The notes: a model not told the origin generated them from the sequence alone. Counted from the stretch's first letter, positions 34,888-43,332 are shown. The stretch: 64,000 nucleotides of DNA from Haladaptatus pallidirubidus (GCF_020700235.1 NZ_CP085301.1:2852001-2916000), one strand, 5' to 3'. Program-made: numbers and translations.

Positions 34888-35118
34888 GTCGTGCAGGCTG
34901 ATGAAGGCTATCTGGACGAACCGTACCATCGTTGTCGTCCGGGACTGAACCACCTCGCGTTTCACGCCGACTCCCGCAAACACGTTGACGAACTAACCGC
35001 AAAACTCCGAGAGCGCAACGTACCGATTCTGTACGAGGACGACCACTCGTTCACAGGCGGTGACGACCACTACGCGGTGTATTTCGAAAATCCAGAACGG
35101 ATAACGGTCGAACCCGTC
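34888..35118 (+). pseudogene. 3' half of the split VOC gene
   Basis: The frame reads VVQADEGYLDEPYHRCRP, GLNHLAFHADSRKHVDEL and YAVYFENPERITVEPV, the C-terminal half of a VOC-family protein, with metal ligands His in LNHLAF and Glu in PERITVE. The usual short C-terminal end is followed by drift, with no clear stop before the convergent aminotransferase gene. It belongs with the fragment at 31395-31550. No start codon or promoter remains at its head. Confidence 0.8.
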
Positions 35119-35155
35119 CGCCGAAAAATCGGTAATCCGAAAAGATCACCGTCGC

Positions 35156-36295
35156 TTACCGCTCCCGGACGAACGTTTCGATTCTGTTCATGGCCTCCCG
35201 GAGGTCGGCCATTCCGGTCGCGTAGGAAACGCGGAGGTGCCCCTCGCCACCCTCGCCGAAGACACTCCCCGGGACGACGGCGACCCCTTGTTCTCGGAGA
35301 AGGGTTTCGGCAAACGCTTCATCGTCGCCGCCACAAGCCGGAAACGCGTAGAACGCGCCGCTGGCGTCGAAGCAATCCAACCCCATCTCGTCGAACCGCG
35401 AGAGGACGAATCTCCGGCGACGATTGTACTCGTCGCGCATCTCGACCACTTCGTCCTCGCAGGTTCTGAGCGCTTCTAGCGCGGCGTACTGGGCGGTTAT
35501 CGGCGCGGAGAGCATCGAATACTGGTGAATTCGGTTCATGGCGTTGATGGCCTCTTCCGGCCCGAGGGCGTAGCCCAGCCGCAACCCGGTCATCGCGTAG
35601 GCTTTCGAAAAGCCGTTGAACACGACGGTTCGCTCGCGCATCTCGGGAAGGGTCGCGATAGACGTGTGTTCGCCGTCGTAGGTCAGCGCGGCGTAAATCT
35701 CGTCCGAGAGGACGAACAGGTCGTTTTCGCGGACGAACGCCGCCACGTCCGCGAGTTCGTCGCGGCTCATCGTCGCCCCCGTAGGGTTGTTCGGATAGCA
35801 GAGGACGAGCGCTTCGGCATCCCCCGCACCTGCCGCTTCGAGCGCGTCGCGGGTCAGCACGAACTCGTCGTCCGCTGTGGTCGGCACCGGAACCGGTTCA
35901 CCGCCCGCGAAGGTGACGCCGGGAACGTAGGAGATGTACGACGGTTGCGGAACTGCGACCCCGTCGCCGGGATTCACCAGCGCCCGCATCGCGAGGTCGA
36001 TGGCCTCGCTGGCCCCTGCAGTCACCAGAATTTCGGTCTCCGGGTCGTACTTCAGATCGTACCGCCGGGCGTGATTTGAAATCGCTTTCCGCAAATCATT
36101 CCGCCCTCGGTTGGCCGTGTAGGACGTTTTTCCGCGTTCCAGCGCGTCGATTGCCGCGGTGAGCGCCGACCACGGTGCCGAAAAGTCCGGTTCTCCGACG
36201 CCCAGCGAGATGATATCGTCACGTTCCTCCGCGAGTTCGAAAAACCGACGGATGCCCGACGGTGGAACCCGTTCGACGCGGTCTGCCGGTTTCAT
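35156..36295 (-). CDS. PLP-dependent aminotransferase, class I/II
   Basis: A 379-residue fold-type I enzyme beginning MKPADRVERVPPSGIRRFF. Motifs: ISLGVGEPDFSAP, YTANRGRNDLRKAI, VTAGASEAIDLAMRAL, CYPNNPTGATMSRDEL, DEIYAALTY, and the PLP-Lys in VFNGFSKAYAMTGLRLGYAL. The closest type is the aspartate/aromatic/alanine branch; substrate unassigned. The upstream Lrp-type gene overlaps it by four bases (ATGA), so amino-acid-dependent regulation is likely. Confidence 0.93.
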   Translation of the reverse strand: MKPADRVERVPPSGIRRFFELAEERDDIISLGVGEPDFSAPWSALTAAIDALERGKTSYTANRGRNDLRKAISNHARRYDLKYDPETEILVTAGASEAIDLAMRALVNPGDGVAVPQPSYISYVPGVTFAGGEPVPVPTTADDEFVLTRDALEAAGAGDAEALVLCYPNNPTGATMSRDELADVAAFVRENDLFVLSDEIYAALTYDGEHTSIATLPEMRERTVVFNGFSKAYAMTGLRLGYALGPEEAINAMNRIHQYSMLSAPITAQYAALEALRTCEDEVVEMRDEYNRRRRFVLSRFDEMGLDCFDASGAFYAFPACGGDDEAFAETLLREQGVAVVPGSVFGEGGEGHLRVSYATGMADLREAMNRIETFVRER

Positions 36296-36780
36296 GGTGA
36301 GACGGAAAGGCGGTCGTCCTCGTCGCGGTCGTCGAACTCGATGCCGCGTTTTTTGTACGTCTCCATCACGAAATGGGTGACCGTCTGGGTTACCTCCGGA
36401 ATCGGTGCGATTTGCTCTGCGACGAAGTTCGACACGTCGTGCATCGACTCCCCTTCCACGTCGAGGGCGAAATCGTAGTTCCCGCTGACCAACCGCAGCG
36501 ATGCGACCTCCGGAAATTTCGCTATTCGGCGGGCGATTTGCTCGTAGCCGGTTTCGCGGTCGAGTTCGACATTGAGTTCCACCTTCGCCTCCACGTGTTC
36601 ACTGGTGATATTGTTCCAGTCCACGACCGCCTGATAACCTCGGATGACGCCCTCGGTTTCGAGGTCGGCGACGAGCGATTGGACTTCCGATTCCGAGAGT
36701 CCGGTCTGGCGCGCGAGGTCGGCGGTGTCCTCGCGGGCGTTCGACAGCAGGAGCGACAGTAGTTCCCGTTTCGCGTCCAT
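36292..36780 (-). CDS. Lrp/AsnC-family transcriptional regulator
   Basis: A 162-residue protein. The N-terminal winged HTH (REDTADLARQTGLSESEVQSLVADLETEGVIRGYQAV, about 18-55) precedes a RAM domain (VEAKVELNVELDRE, EVASLRLVSGNYDFALDVEG, about 65-150) that binds amino acids. It is the first gene of the pair with the aminotransferase, whose ATG overlaps its stop. It is probably a local regulator of this operon. The divergent rio2 promoter lies 180 bases away. Confidence 0.92.
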   Translation of the reverse strand: MDAKRELLSLLLSNAREDTADLARQTGLSESEVQSLVADLETEGVIRGYQAVVDWNNITSEHVEAKVELNVELDRETGYEQIARRIAKFPEVASLRLVSGNYDFALDVEGESMHDVSNFVAEQIAPIPEVTQTVTHFVMETYKKRGIEFDDRDEDDRLSVSP

Positions 36781-36962
36781 GACTGTTCTGTGGGTGGGAG
36801 GTACAAGAATCTGGCCGCACCTGACAGTCGGCTGTCGAAGTTGTCCGATTTAATATTGCGACATTTAATTTATGCACTAAAAAAGCGCTGATTACCCAAC
36901 CCGATCACGAACCGAACGCCGTGGCGCAAGCCCCTTACGCTCCCGCCGAGTAGACGAAGTCG

Positions 36963-37880
36963 ATGGTTCGGAACGTCGCGCCAGAGATGGCCGAGTTGGA
37001 GCAAGCTGACTTCTACTTGCTCTCCGGCGTCGAGCAGGGGATGCGCTTCAGCGAGTGGGTTCAGAAGAAGAAAATCCCGAACTTCTCGCAATTGACCGCC
37101 GAGGAAGTGGACTACCGAATCGACCGCTGTCTCGACCGCGAACTGCTCCAGCGCAAAACGATTCAGTACGAGGGATATACACTCACGTTCGAGGGATACG
37201 ACGCGCTGGCGCTCCGGACGTTTTCACAGCGGGATACGATTCAAGGCGTCGGCTCGCCGCTCGGCGTCGGCAAGGAAAGCGACGTGTACGAAGTGCAGTC
37301 GTTTCGCCCGCTCGCGCTGAAATACCACCGCGAGGGGTACACGAACTTCCGCGAGGTGATGAAAGAGCGCGACTACACCTCCGACCGAGAACACGTCTCG
37401 TGGCTCTACACGGCGCGGAAAGCCGCCGAGCGAGAGCACGGCATCCTCGAAGCGCTCTATCCGGACGTGAGCGTCCCTCGGCCAATCGACCACAATCGGC
37501 ACGCAATCGTGATGGAGAAAGTCGATGGCGTTGAACTCGCACGCGCGAAATTCGAAGACCAGCAGGTCGTTCCGGTGTTAGACCTCGTGCTGGGCGAAAT
37601 GGACGAAGCCTATGCCCGCGGGTACGTCCACGCGGACATGAGCGAGTACAACGTGTTCGTTAACAGCGAGGGTATCACGGTGTTCGACTGGCCGCAGGCT
37701 GTGCCGACCGACCACCAGAACGCGGCGGAGTTCTTGGAGCGCGACGTGCGAAACGTCGTCGGTTATTTCAAGCGGAAGTATCCCCAGCTCGTCGGCGACG
37801 TGGACGTTCCTGGGGTTGTCGGAGCAGTTACCGAGGGAGAGTTCGAATCGGTGCGTGACCATTCGGACGACGAACGGTAG
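36963..37880 (+). CDS. rio2: Rio2 serine/threonine protein kinase
   Basis: A 305-residue RIO2-type atypical kinase. An N-terminal winged-helix domain (about 1-90, MVRNVAPEMAELEQADF) is followed by the RIO kinase: GVGKESDVYEV (P-loop), LALKYHREGYTNFREV with the catalytic Lys, MEKVDGVELA hinge, YVHADMSEYNVFV (catalytic Asp-Asn) and ITVFDWPQ (metal Asp). Rio2 acts in late small-subunit ribosome maturation. It is near rpl15e, the other ribosome-linked gene here, but not in an operon with it. Confidence 0.95.
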   Translation: MVRNVAPEMAELEQADFYLLSGVEQGMRFSEWVQKKKIPNFSQLTAEEVDYRIDRCLDRELLQRKTIQYEGYTLTFEGYDALALRTFSQRDTIQGVGSPLGVGKESDVYEVQSFRPLALKYHREGYTNFREVMKERDYTSDREHVSWLYTARKAAEREHGILEALYPDVSVPRPIDHNRHAIVMEKVDGVELARAKFEDQQVVPVLDLVLGEMDEAYARGYVHADMSEYNVFVNSEGITVFDWPQAVPTDHQNAAEFLERDVRNVVGYFKRKYPQLVGDVDVPGVVGAVTEGEFESVRDHSDDER

Positions 37881-37926
37881 CGTCGTCACTGCTGGGCGCT
37901 TTGCGCGCGAAAAAACGGAGTGTTGG

Positions 37927-38079
37927 TCAGAGGACGAACGAAATTATCGCCAGTACGAGGAAGACGATAACCAACCATTTTGCGATGTCCATCGACAATC
38001 CGGCGACTCCGCCCGCGCCCATTACCCCCGCGATGATTGCGAGGACGAAAAAGGCGATTGCGAGTTCGAGAATTGCCAT
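37927..38079 (-). CDS. DUF1328 small membrane protein
   Basis: A 50-residue protein, [19 protein letters not shown] at the start and a second helix in [18 protein letters not shown]. The [15 protein letters not shown] turn between the two helices is the DUF1328 (UPF0391) signature seen in many bacteria and archaea. The role is unknown, often stress-linked. It is too short to be caught by usual length cut-offs. It is convergent with rio2, 46 bases away. Confidence 0.85.
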   Translation of the reverse strand: MAILELAIAFFVLAIIAGVMGAGGVAGLSMDIAKWLVIVFLVLAIISFVL

Positions 38080-38382
38080 CAGTACGCCACCCCGCGGGAT
38101 TCGTATCGGAGCACGAAGCTCATGAACCTACATAGTCCGCCGAGAGACTTTCCGGTGTGGGCTGAACTAGCAAGGTACGGATACGGCTTTCGGCCGTACC
38201 CGGATTTTATCCGAGGCTTCCCGGAACGCATACAGTTCCTTACGTCGAAATAACTGCCGACAGTCGTTTCTCTTCTGCTACACTCTACGCAATTTGGTAA
38301 AACCGTACTGGGCGTGACAGACCGAAGACGAAGGCCTTAAACCCGCGAATAGGGAATCTTCGATAACTCGCTGGTCAACGGG
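38080..38382. other. Intergenic region upstream of rpl15e
   Basis: This gene-free stretch has a 7-bp inverted repeat (GGTACGG/CCGTACC, near 38174-38200) and a TATA-like CCTTAAAC (about 38334-38341) that could drive rpl15e with a leader of about 115 bases. No coding frame looks real. Confidence 0.45.
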
Positions 38383-38472
38383 CACCAGTGGGCACCTGCA
38401 ATCGCAGGACGGAATGTGGCGTGCGCGGTTCGGAGAACCGTTCTCACGCTGAACCACTCAACGCCCGTGGTG
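38383..38472 (+). promoter_or_regulatory. Foldable leader of rpl15e (three-way junction, candidate autoregulatory element)
   Basis: An outer stem pairs 38383-38393 (CACCAGTGGGC) with 38463-38472 (GCCCGTGGTG), apart from a small internal loop. Inside it, 38395-38399 pairs with 38404-38408 (CCTGC/GCAGG), and a longer nested hairpin spans 38416-38457 (GTGG/CCAC, CGTG/CACG, and GGTTC-GGA-GAACC at 38427-38439). The outer stem ends 8 bases before the rpl15e ATG. This is consistent with a ribosomal-protein-binding leader, but that is inferred; I know of no described L15e leader. Confidence 0.55.
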
Positions 38473-38479
38473 ATAGACC

Positions 38480-39070
38480 ATGACAAAAAGTTTCTATTCC
38501 CACATTCGGGACGCGTGGAAAGACCCGGACGACGGCAAACTTGCCGAACTCCAGTGGCAGCGAAAACAGGATTGGCGCAAGCAGGGCGCAATCGAGCGAA
38601 TCGAACGCCCGACGCGACTCGACCGCGCCCGATCGCTCGGCTACAAAGCCAAGCAGGGTATCGTCGTCGTGCGCGCAAGCGTCCGCAAGGGTGGTGCGCG
38701 CAAACAGCGTCACAAGGCTGGCCGCCGTTCCAAGCGGCAGGGTGTCAACCGCCTCGGTCGGCGCAAGAACATCCAGCGCATCGCCGAGGAGCGCGTGAGC
38801 AAGAAGTACCCGAACCTTCGCGTGCTCAACTCCTACTGGGTCGGCGAAGACGGGAGCCAGAAGTGGCACGAAGTGATTCTCGTAGACCCCGAACACCCCG
38901 CCATCCAGAACGACGACGACCTCAACTGGATTTGCGACGATTCGCACCGTGGCCGCGCCCAGCGTGGTCTCACGAGCGCGGGCCAGAGCAACCGTGGTCT
39001 GCAACAGCGCGGAAAGGGTACTGAACACACCCGTCCGAGCAACTCGAAAGGCAAAGGCCGCGGTAAGTAA
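38480..39070 (+). CDS. rpl15e: 50S ribosomal protein L15e
   Basis: A 196-residue, Arg/Lys-rich protein, [19 protein letters not shown] at the start. It has the eL15 core [68 protein letters not shown] and [13 protein letters not shown]. It is basic in an otherwise acidic proteome, as expected. L15e is a large-subunit protein of archaea and eukaryotes, absent from bacteria. Its leader can form a three-way junction. Confidence 0.97.
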   Translation: MTKSFYSHIRDAWKDPDDGKLAELQWQRKQDWRKQGAIERIERPTRLDRARSLGYKAKQGIVVVRASVRKGGARKQRHKAGRRSKRQGVNRLGRRKNIQRIAEERVSKKYPNLRVLNSYWVGEDGSQKWHEVILVDPEHPAIQNDDDLNWICDDSHRGRAQRGLTSAGQSNRGLQQRGKGTEHTRPSNSKGKGRGK

Positions 39071-39091
39071 CGCCGTTCGCAGTCACCAATC

Positions 39092-39101
39092 GATTTTTAT
39101 T
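39092..39101 (+). terminator. T-rich terminator-like stretch after rpl15e
   Basis: ATTTTTATTT begins about 20 bases after the rpl15e stop. Archaeal transcription ends at T-rich tracts without a hairpin, and aCPSF1, also encoded here, cleaves at such sites. A separate hairpin TCCACT-GGAA-AGTGGA sits at 39252-39267. The remaining gap to 39347 has no gene. Confidence 0.45.
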
Positions 39102-39347
39102 TGTACCGATTCGATAGCGACTGATTTTCGAAAAATGTGGGAGACGACCGTTTTGGCGTCTCTGGAGAGTACATAGCGGCTTTCTCTGTGCGTGTGTTGT
39201 GATTGCGGTTTCTACTCTATAAATCACATTCTGCGATATAAAATAACCAGTTCCACTGGAAAGTGGATTACAGAATAGGAATCATTCGCCTCGGGGAGTC
39301 GGTCGTACCGTCTGGTTAGTTTCGAAGATGTGTCTGGTGCGGGTCGC

Positions 39348-40007
39348 TCATTGTATTTCCGTCATTTTAGCTCCTCTCGGGTCACCGAGAGAATCCTTGA
39401 TGATTTCTCCCTCTGCACAGTGGAAAACCCCGCTTATTACCGATTTGTTCACGTTGAGTTCGTCGGCGAGGGACGTAAGCGAGCATGTCCGCGGATTGTC
39501 GTAGTATCCGTGTTCGATAGCGCCGTGAGAATTTCTCGCTGACGAGTGGTGAGTAATCGGTGACATCGTATCCGTCTGTAATGGACTGGACTTGGTACTC
39601 GACGTTCCGTTCGTCGAGTGATTCCCACATTGCCGCCATCTTCGACTCCGGCATGCCGAGGAGTCCGACAAACACGCCGCGATGAAACCGTGCAGTATCG
39701 CGGTGTCGGAATCGACCCGGCGGACGACCACCGAAACCACGGCGGTTAGCAAAATCGTCGTGACCGGGAAAATCTGCGTGGCAATGACCGTGTTGAACTG
39801 TTGTAACGACCCGGAGTCGGGTTCGCCGCCGGTTCCGAACGCGACGAGAACCGTGTACCCGATGATTGCCGCGATTATTCCCACGACCGAAATCGCGTGC
39901 GGTGCGATTCCCCTGCGATGATTCGTTTCCACTGTAGGTCTGGCGATGCTGTCATCGGTTGAATGGGGTTCGCGTAGACGAATCAGGGTTGACGTGTACA
40001 TGTTCAT
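39348..40007 (-). pseudogene. Membrane/HTH_10 regulator remnant with frameshifts
   Basis: In the first frame, the N-terminal 105 residues from the ATG at 40007 contain two or three membrane helices (ISVVGIIAAIIGYTVLVAF, TTILLTAVVSVVV, ILHGFIAA). Similarity then moves to another frame for FVGLLGMPESKMAAMWESLD and YQVQSITDGYDVTDYSP, which is the linker of an HTH_10 sensor. It passes through a third frame as TTRQREILTA and returns to the first frame as IEHGYYDNPRTCSLTSLADEL and FHCAEGEII. At least three frame changes separate the start from the HTH_10 domain, so it is non-functional. Confidence 0.8.
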
Positions 40008-40084
40008 CTACACGCGAGAGTACAACGTGTGATGTCGAACTGCCGAATTTTAGGCTGGCCAAAAAATCGAAACGACTTTACCGT

Positions 40085-40100
40085 TTTAGGCGAGCCTAAA
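40085..40100 (+). promoter_or_regulatory. Iron-box-like inverted repeat (candidate DtxR/SirR/Idr operator)
   Basis: TTTAGGC-GA-GCCTAAA is a perfect 7-bp inverted repeat with a 2-base spacer, ending 3 bases before the substrate-binding-protein ATG. A half-site, TTTTAGGCTGGCC, lies upstream at about 40047-40059. TTAGGC/GCCTAA symmetry is the pattern bound by metal-dependent DtxR-family repressors of iron uptake, so iron-repressed transcription is likely. The position over the start region suits a repressor. Confidence 0.65.
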
Positions 40101-40103
40101 TTC

Positions 40104-41273
40104 ATGGTAGGAGACACAGACGGCCTGCAGGCACCGACTCGACGGGATTACGTGAAGTACGGCGGTGCAATCGTCGGTGGCGGACTGCTCGCCGGTTGTA
40201 CCGACGATAGCTCCGCTTCCAAGGATACGACGGGGGACCCCTCCACGAGTAGCGGCACTGATTCTGGGACGAGCGAAACCGGGTCGTATTCGGTGACGAT
40301 GGAACCGGTGGGAACCGTCGAGTTCGACGAAGTTCCTCGGACGTGGGTTCCCTACACGGGCGACTACGCCGACATGGGCGTCGCGCTCGGCCAAAGCGAC
40401 GGACTTTCGGCTATCGGTGTTCGCGCCCGTTTCGGCTCACACCTGTACGAAGAACTGCCGGATGTCTCCGTCGATAAAAGCGAGCTCACGGAGCTGTGGC
40501 AGGATGGAACCGGCAAAGAACTGTTCTACGAACTCAATGCGGACGTTCACGTTATCGACCCCAACTTCATGATACACCGCCTCCAGTGGAGCGAAAGCGA
40601 TGTCGATGAAATCGGGAACAACGTCGGCCCATTTTTCGGCAACACAATTTTCACGAGGGTCTACGACTGGCACGAGTACGCCGACTACTCGATGTACGAA
40701 GCGTTCGAGAAGATGGCTGAGTTGTTTCAGGAACGCCCGCGCTACGAGGCGTTCAAGCAGTACCACGACGAGATTCTCGCGGACGTTCAGTCGCGGCTTC
40801 CCGACGAAACGCCGAACGTCGCAGTTCTGTACCCCGGCGACATTCCTCCGGAATCGTTCTATCCGTACCTCATCGGTTCCGGAGCACAGTCGAAACATTG
40901 GACGGATTTGAACGTCGAGGACGCACTGGCCCAGAACGGCGTTTCGGACGCGCAAGCGGGCGGCGGTACCATCGATTACGAATCACTGCTGGAAATCGAC
41001 CCCGAAGTCATCGCGATTCGATTGCAGGGCGAGATTACGCAGGAGTACATCGACCGAAAAATCACCACGCATCTGAAAAGCCACAACGTCGCAAGCAGGC
41101 TTCAAGCGGTTCAAAACGACCGCATCATCTACGGCGGTTTGACGTACCAAGGTCCGATCATCTACCTGTTCCAGCTCGAACGAACCGCTCGGGGCCTCTA
41201 TCCCGACGAGTTCGGCGACGAACAACTGTTCGACCGTCAGAAAGTGAGCGACATCGTCAACGGGAAGCTTTGA
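40104..41273 (+). CDS. Iron-siderophore ABC transporter substrate-binding lipoprotein
   Basis: A 389-residue protein from the ATG at 40104 (MVGDTDGLQAPTRRDYVKYGG). It has a Tat-type signal (RRDYVKYGG), a hydrophobic stretch and a lipobox LLAGC, followed by a Thr/Ser-rich linker. The mature part has BtuF/FepB-like features (EFDEVPRTWVPYTGDYADMGVAL, YPYLIGSGAQSKHWTDL, GGTIDYESLLEIDPEVIAIR). It probably binds ferric siderophore, haem or a similar ligand outside the cell. No permease or ATPase genes follow. The start matches the candidate iron operator. Confidence 0.88.
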   Translation: MVGDTDGLQAPTRRDYVKYGGAIVGGGLLAGCTDDSSASKDTTGDPSTSSGTDSGTSETGSYSVTMEPVGTVEFDEVPRTWVPYTGDYADMGVALGQSDGLSAIGVRARFGSHLYEELPDVSVDKSELTELWQDGTGKELFYELNADVHVIDPNFMIHRLQWSESDVDEIGNNVGPFFGNTIFTRVYDWHEYADYSMYEAFEKMAELFQERPRYEAFKQYHDEILADVQSRLPDETPNVAVLYPGDIPPESFYPYLIGSGAQSKHWTDLNVEDALAQNGVSDAQAGGGTIDYESLLEIDPEVIAIRLQGEITQEYIDRKITTHLKSHNVASRLQAVQNDRIIYGGLTYQGPIIYLFQLERTARGLYPDEFGDEQLFDRQKVSDIVNGKL

Positions 41274-41401
41274 GTACGGTTGGAAAGTCGTTCCGACTCT
41301 GACAACGCTATCGTCGGTGACGGCCGTCTTTGACGTCCTTTCGGAGTAACCTTCTTATAGAACGATTGGTTGGAATGCTCAGGAAATTAGCCGGGGAAAT
41401 T

Positions 41402-41554
41402 CTACTCTGATTTCAGTTCTAATTCGACCTCCACGTCGCCCCCCAGTTCGATTTCGACCTCGAACGGCCCCCATTCGAATTCGAACTCGGCTACCTCCGC
41501 ATCGATTCGCCATTCCAATTCGTTTACCTCTTTTTCCCCCACTTGTACTTTCAT
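41402..41554 (-). CDS. 50-residue acidic beta-strand protein
   Basis: From the ATG at 41554, MKVQVGEKEVNELEWRIDAE leads to alternating acidic/aliphatic strands (EFEFEWGPFEVEIEL, GDVEVELELKSE). It has no membrane segment or cysteine. The strict alternation suggests a beta sandwich or barrel edge. It is a stand-alone small gene of unknown function, downstream of the lipoprotein gene on the same strand. Confidence is limited by its length and composition. Confidence 0.45.
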   Translation of the reverse strand: MKVQVGEKEVNELEWRIDAEVAEFEFEWGPFEVEIELGGDVEVELELKSE

Positions 41555-41606
41555 ACCGAAAAATGGGTACGCTGTCAACGTAGAAATTTCTTCGTGCCGA
41601 ACGACG

Positions 41607-42230
41607 CTACGCGGAATCCTCGTCGGTGATGTTCGGGAGACACCACAACACGGTTCCGTCGGCCGCCTCCCTTGGAACAACGTGTTCCCAATTCGTTGAC
41701 TCGACGCGACCGACAAATCGGTCGTTCACGAGATAACTGGTTTTCACCGCCCCGTCGGCGTGAACGGTCGCTTCGCCGTCTTCATTCTCATCGGTTCCGT
41801 ATCCAAACTCCGCGACGAGGTACACGACGAACCCCGTCTCGGTGTGTTTCGAATCGGTGATAGAGATGGACATGATGTCGATATAGACGAGATTTCGCTC
41901 TCGTTCGAGAATTCGGTTCCACAGGTACGCCTGTTCCGTCTCCTCAACGAACGAAGTGACTGTCTGACTCGTGAGTTCCCCGGGAACCGTCGGATACGGT
42001 TTCTGATCGACGTTTCCGTCGTGAGAGGCAGCAGTCGGCGTCCGTCGTTCCTCACACCGTCGCCAGTTGGGCGTGGTCGTAGTCGAAGTCGGTTCGGTGG
42101 AATCGATCGTCATCGTGGTTGAGGTGGTTCCAGTTGCGGGAGCCGACTCAGGATGATTCTCTGAGAGGCATCCAGCAATTGCGACGAACGTTCCCGAGAC
42201 GAGAGAACGAAGGACAGTTCGACGAGACAG
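41607..42230 (-). CDS. Tat-type lipoprotein with uncertain start
   Basis: The mature region (VTSFVEETEQAYLWNRILER to NITDEDSA) is a small extracytoplasmic domain of unknown family. Reading upstream in the same frame gives SRRTVLRSLVSGTFVAIAGC, a Tat signal with a lipobox, and then a Thr/Ser-rich linker. The expected start just before SRRT is CTG (42230-42228), not ATG. It could be a rare CTG start or a lost ATG. An ATG at 42113 would leave the protein without its signal. TATA-like TTTTATATTT lies just upstream. It is likely still a real gene, but start and expression are open. Confidence 0.6.
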   Translation of the reverse strand: MSRRTVLRSLVSGTFVAIAGCLSENHPESAPATGTTSTTMTIDSTEPTSTTTTPNWRRCEERRTPTAASHDGNVDQKPYPTVPGELTSQTVTSFVEETEQAYLWNRILERERNLVYIDIMSISITDSKHTETGFVVYLVAEFGYGTDENEDGEATVHADGAVKTSYLVNDRFVGRVESTNWEHVVPREAADGTVLWCLPNITDEDSA

Positions 42231-42315
42231 GGACGCAAAAATATAAAATTTTTTACTTCCTTGAGATATATGCTTTCTGCCGTCTTCGAAACTACAACTG
42301 ACTCAGTATGTTTGA

Positions 42316-43332
42316 TTACTCGCTTCGTTCGCCGACTTTCACCAACTGCTTGCCGATGTTCTCTCCTTCGAACAGTCCTAAGAAGGCGTCAGGGGCGTTC
42401 TCCAACCCCTCGGTCACCGTCTCGCGGTAGGCGAGTTCGTCCGCCGCAACCCACTCCGCCAACTGCTTGGTCGCCTGTTCGAATCGCGGCGAAAAGTCGC
42501 CGACGAGGAAGCCCTGCACCCGGGCACGACTCTCGATGAGTTTGCCGAGTTTGCGCGGTCCCATCGGAACCGATTCCTCGTTGTAGAGCGCGATTTGACC
42601 ACAAACCGCGACTCGCGCATCCACGTTCAGTTTCGAGAAGACGGCGTCGGTAATCTCGCCGCCGACGTTGTCGAAGTAGACGTCCACGCCGTCTGGTGCG
42701 GCGCTGTCGAGCGCCGCGCCGTAGTCGTCGGTTGCTTTGTAGTTGATACCGACATCGAAGCCGCATTCCGATTCGAGGAATTCGACTTTCTCGTCGGAAC
42801 CGGCGAAGCCGACTACGCGAGCGCCGGATTTCTTTGCAATCTGACCGGCGACGGAACCGACCGCTCCCGCCGCGCCGGAGACGACGAACGTGTCGCCCGC
42901 CTTTGGTTCAGCTACTTCTCTGGTGCCGAAGTAGGCGGTACGACCCGGCATTCCGAGAGCGCCGAGAGCCGTCGAAATCGGGGCGTGGTCGGGATTCACT
43001 GGTTGGAGCACACTGCCGGGTGCGGTCGCGTAATCGGCCCACTCCAAGTTTCCGACGACGAGTCGGCCGTTCTCGAATTCCGTGCCGTTGGATTCGACGA
43101 CTTCGCCGACAACGGCGGCCCGAAGCGGGTCGCCGACGTCCCACGGTTCGGCGTAGGATTCCGCATCGCGCATCCGACCGCGCATGTACGGGTCAACCGA
43201 GAGGTACAGGGTTTTGACGAGCGCCTCGCCCGGCCCGGGTTCCGGAACGTCTTCTTCGACCAATTCGAACGTTTCGCGGTCTGGTGTGCCGTCCGGCCGT
43301 TGTGAAAGGAGGTACTTACGGTTGGTTGCCAT
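42316..43332 (-). CDS. NADPH-dependent MDR oxidoreductase (leukotriene B4 12-hydroxydehydrogenase/curcumin reductase-like)
   Basis: A 338-residue protein from the ATG at 43332 (MATNRKYLLSQRPDGTPDRE). Its N-terminus has SVDPYMRGRMRD, the usual mark of the PTGR/zinc-independent MDR branch. The Rossmann region shows VSGAAGAVGSVAGQIAKKSGARVVGFAGS, with a C-terminal VPMGPRKLGKLIESRARVQGFLV. It lacks the zinc-ligand cysteines of alcohol dehydrogenases. It probably reduces alpha,beta-unsaturated ketones or quinones. Clearly functional, unlike the MDR pseudogene at 9832. Confidence 0.92.
   Translation of the reverse strand: MATNRKYLLSQRPDGTPDRETFELVEEDVPEPGPGEALVKTLYLSVDPYMRGRMRDAESYAEPWDVGDPLRAAVVGEVVESNGTEFENGRLVVGNLEWADYATAPGSVLQPVNPDHAPISTALGALGMPGRTAYFGTREVAEPKAGDTFVVSGAAGAVGSVAGQIAKKSGARVVGFAGSDEKVEFLESECGFDVGINYKATDDYGAALDSAAPDGVDVYFDNVGGEITDAVFSKLNVDARVAVCGQIALYNEESVPMGPRKLGKLIESRARVQGFLVGDFSPRFEQATKQLAEWVAADELAYRETVTEGLENAPDAFLGLFEGENIGKQLVKVGERSE

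Noticed and set aside
37816..38253. 145-codon plus-strand frame after rio2
   Set aside because: It overlaps the rio2 3' end and the DUF1328 gene and has no domain pattern.
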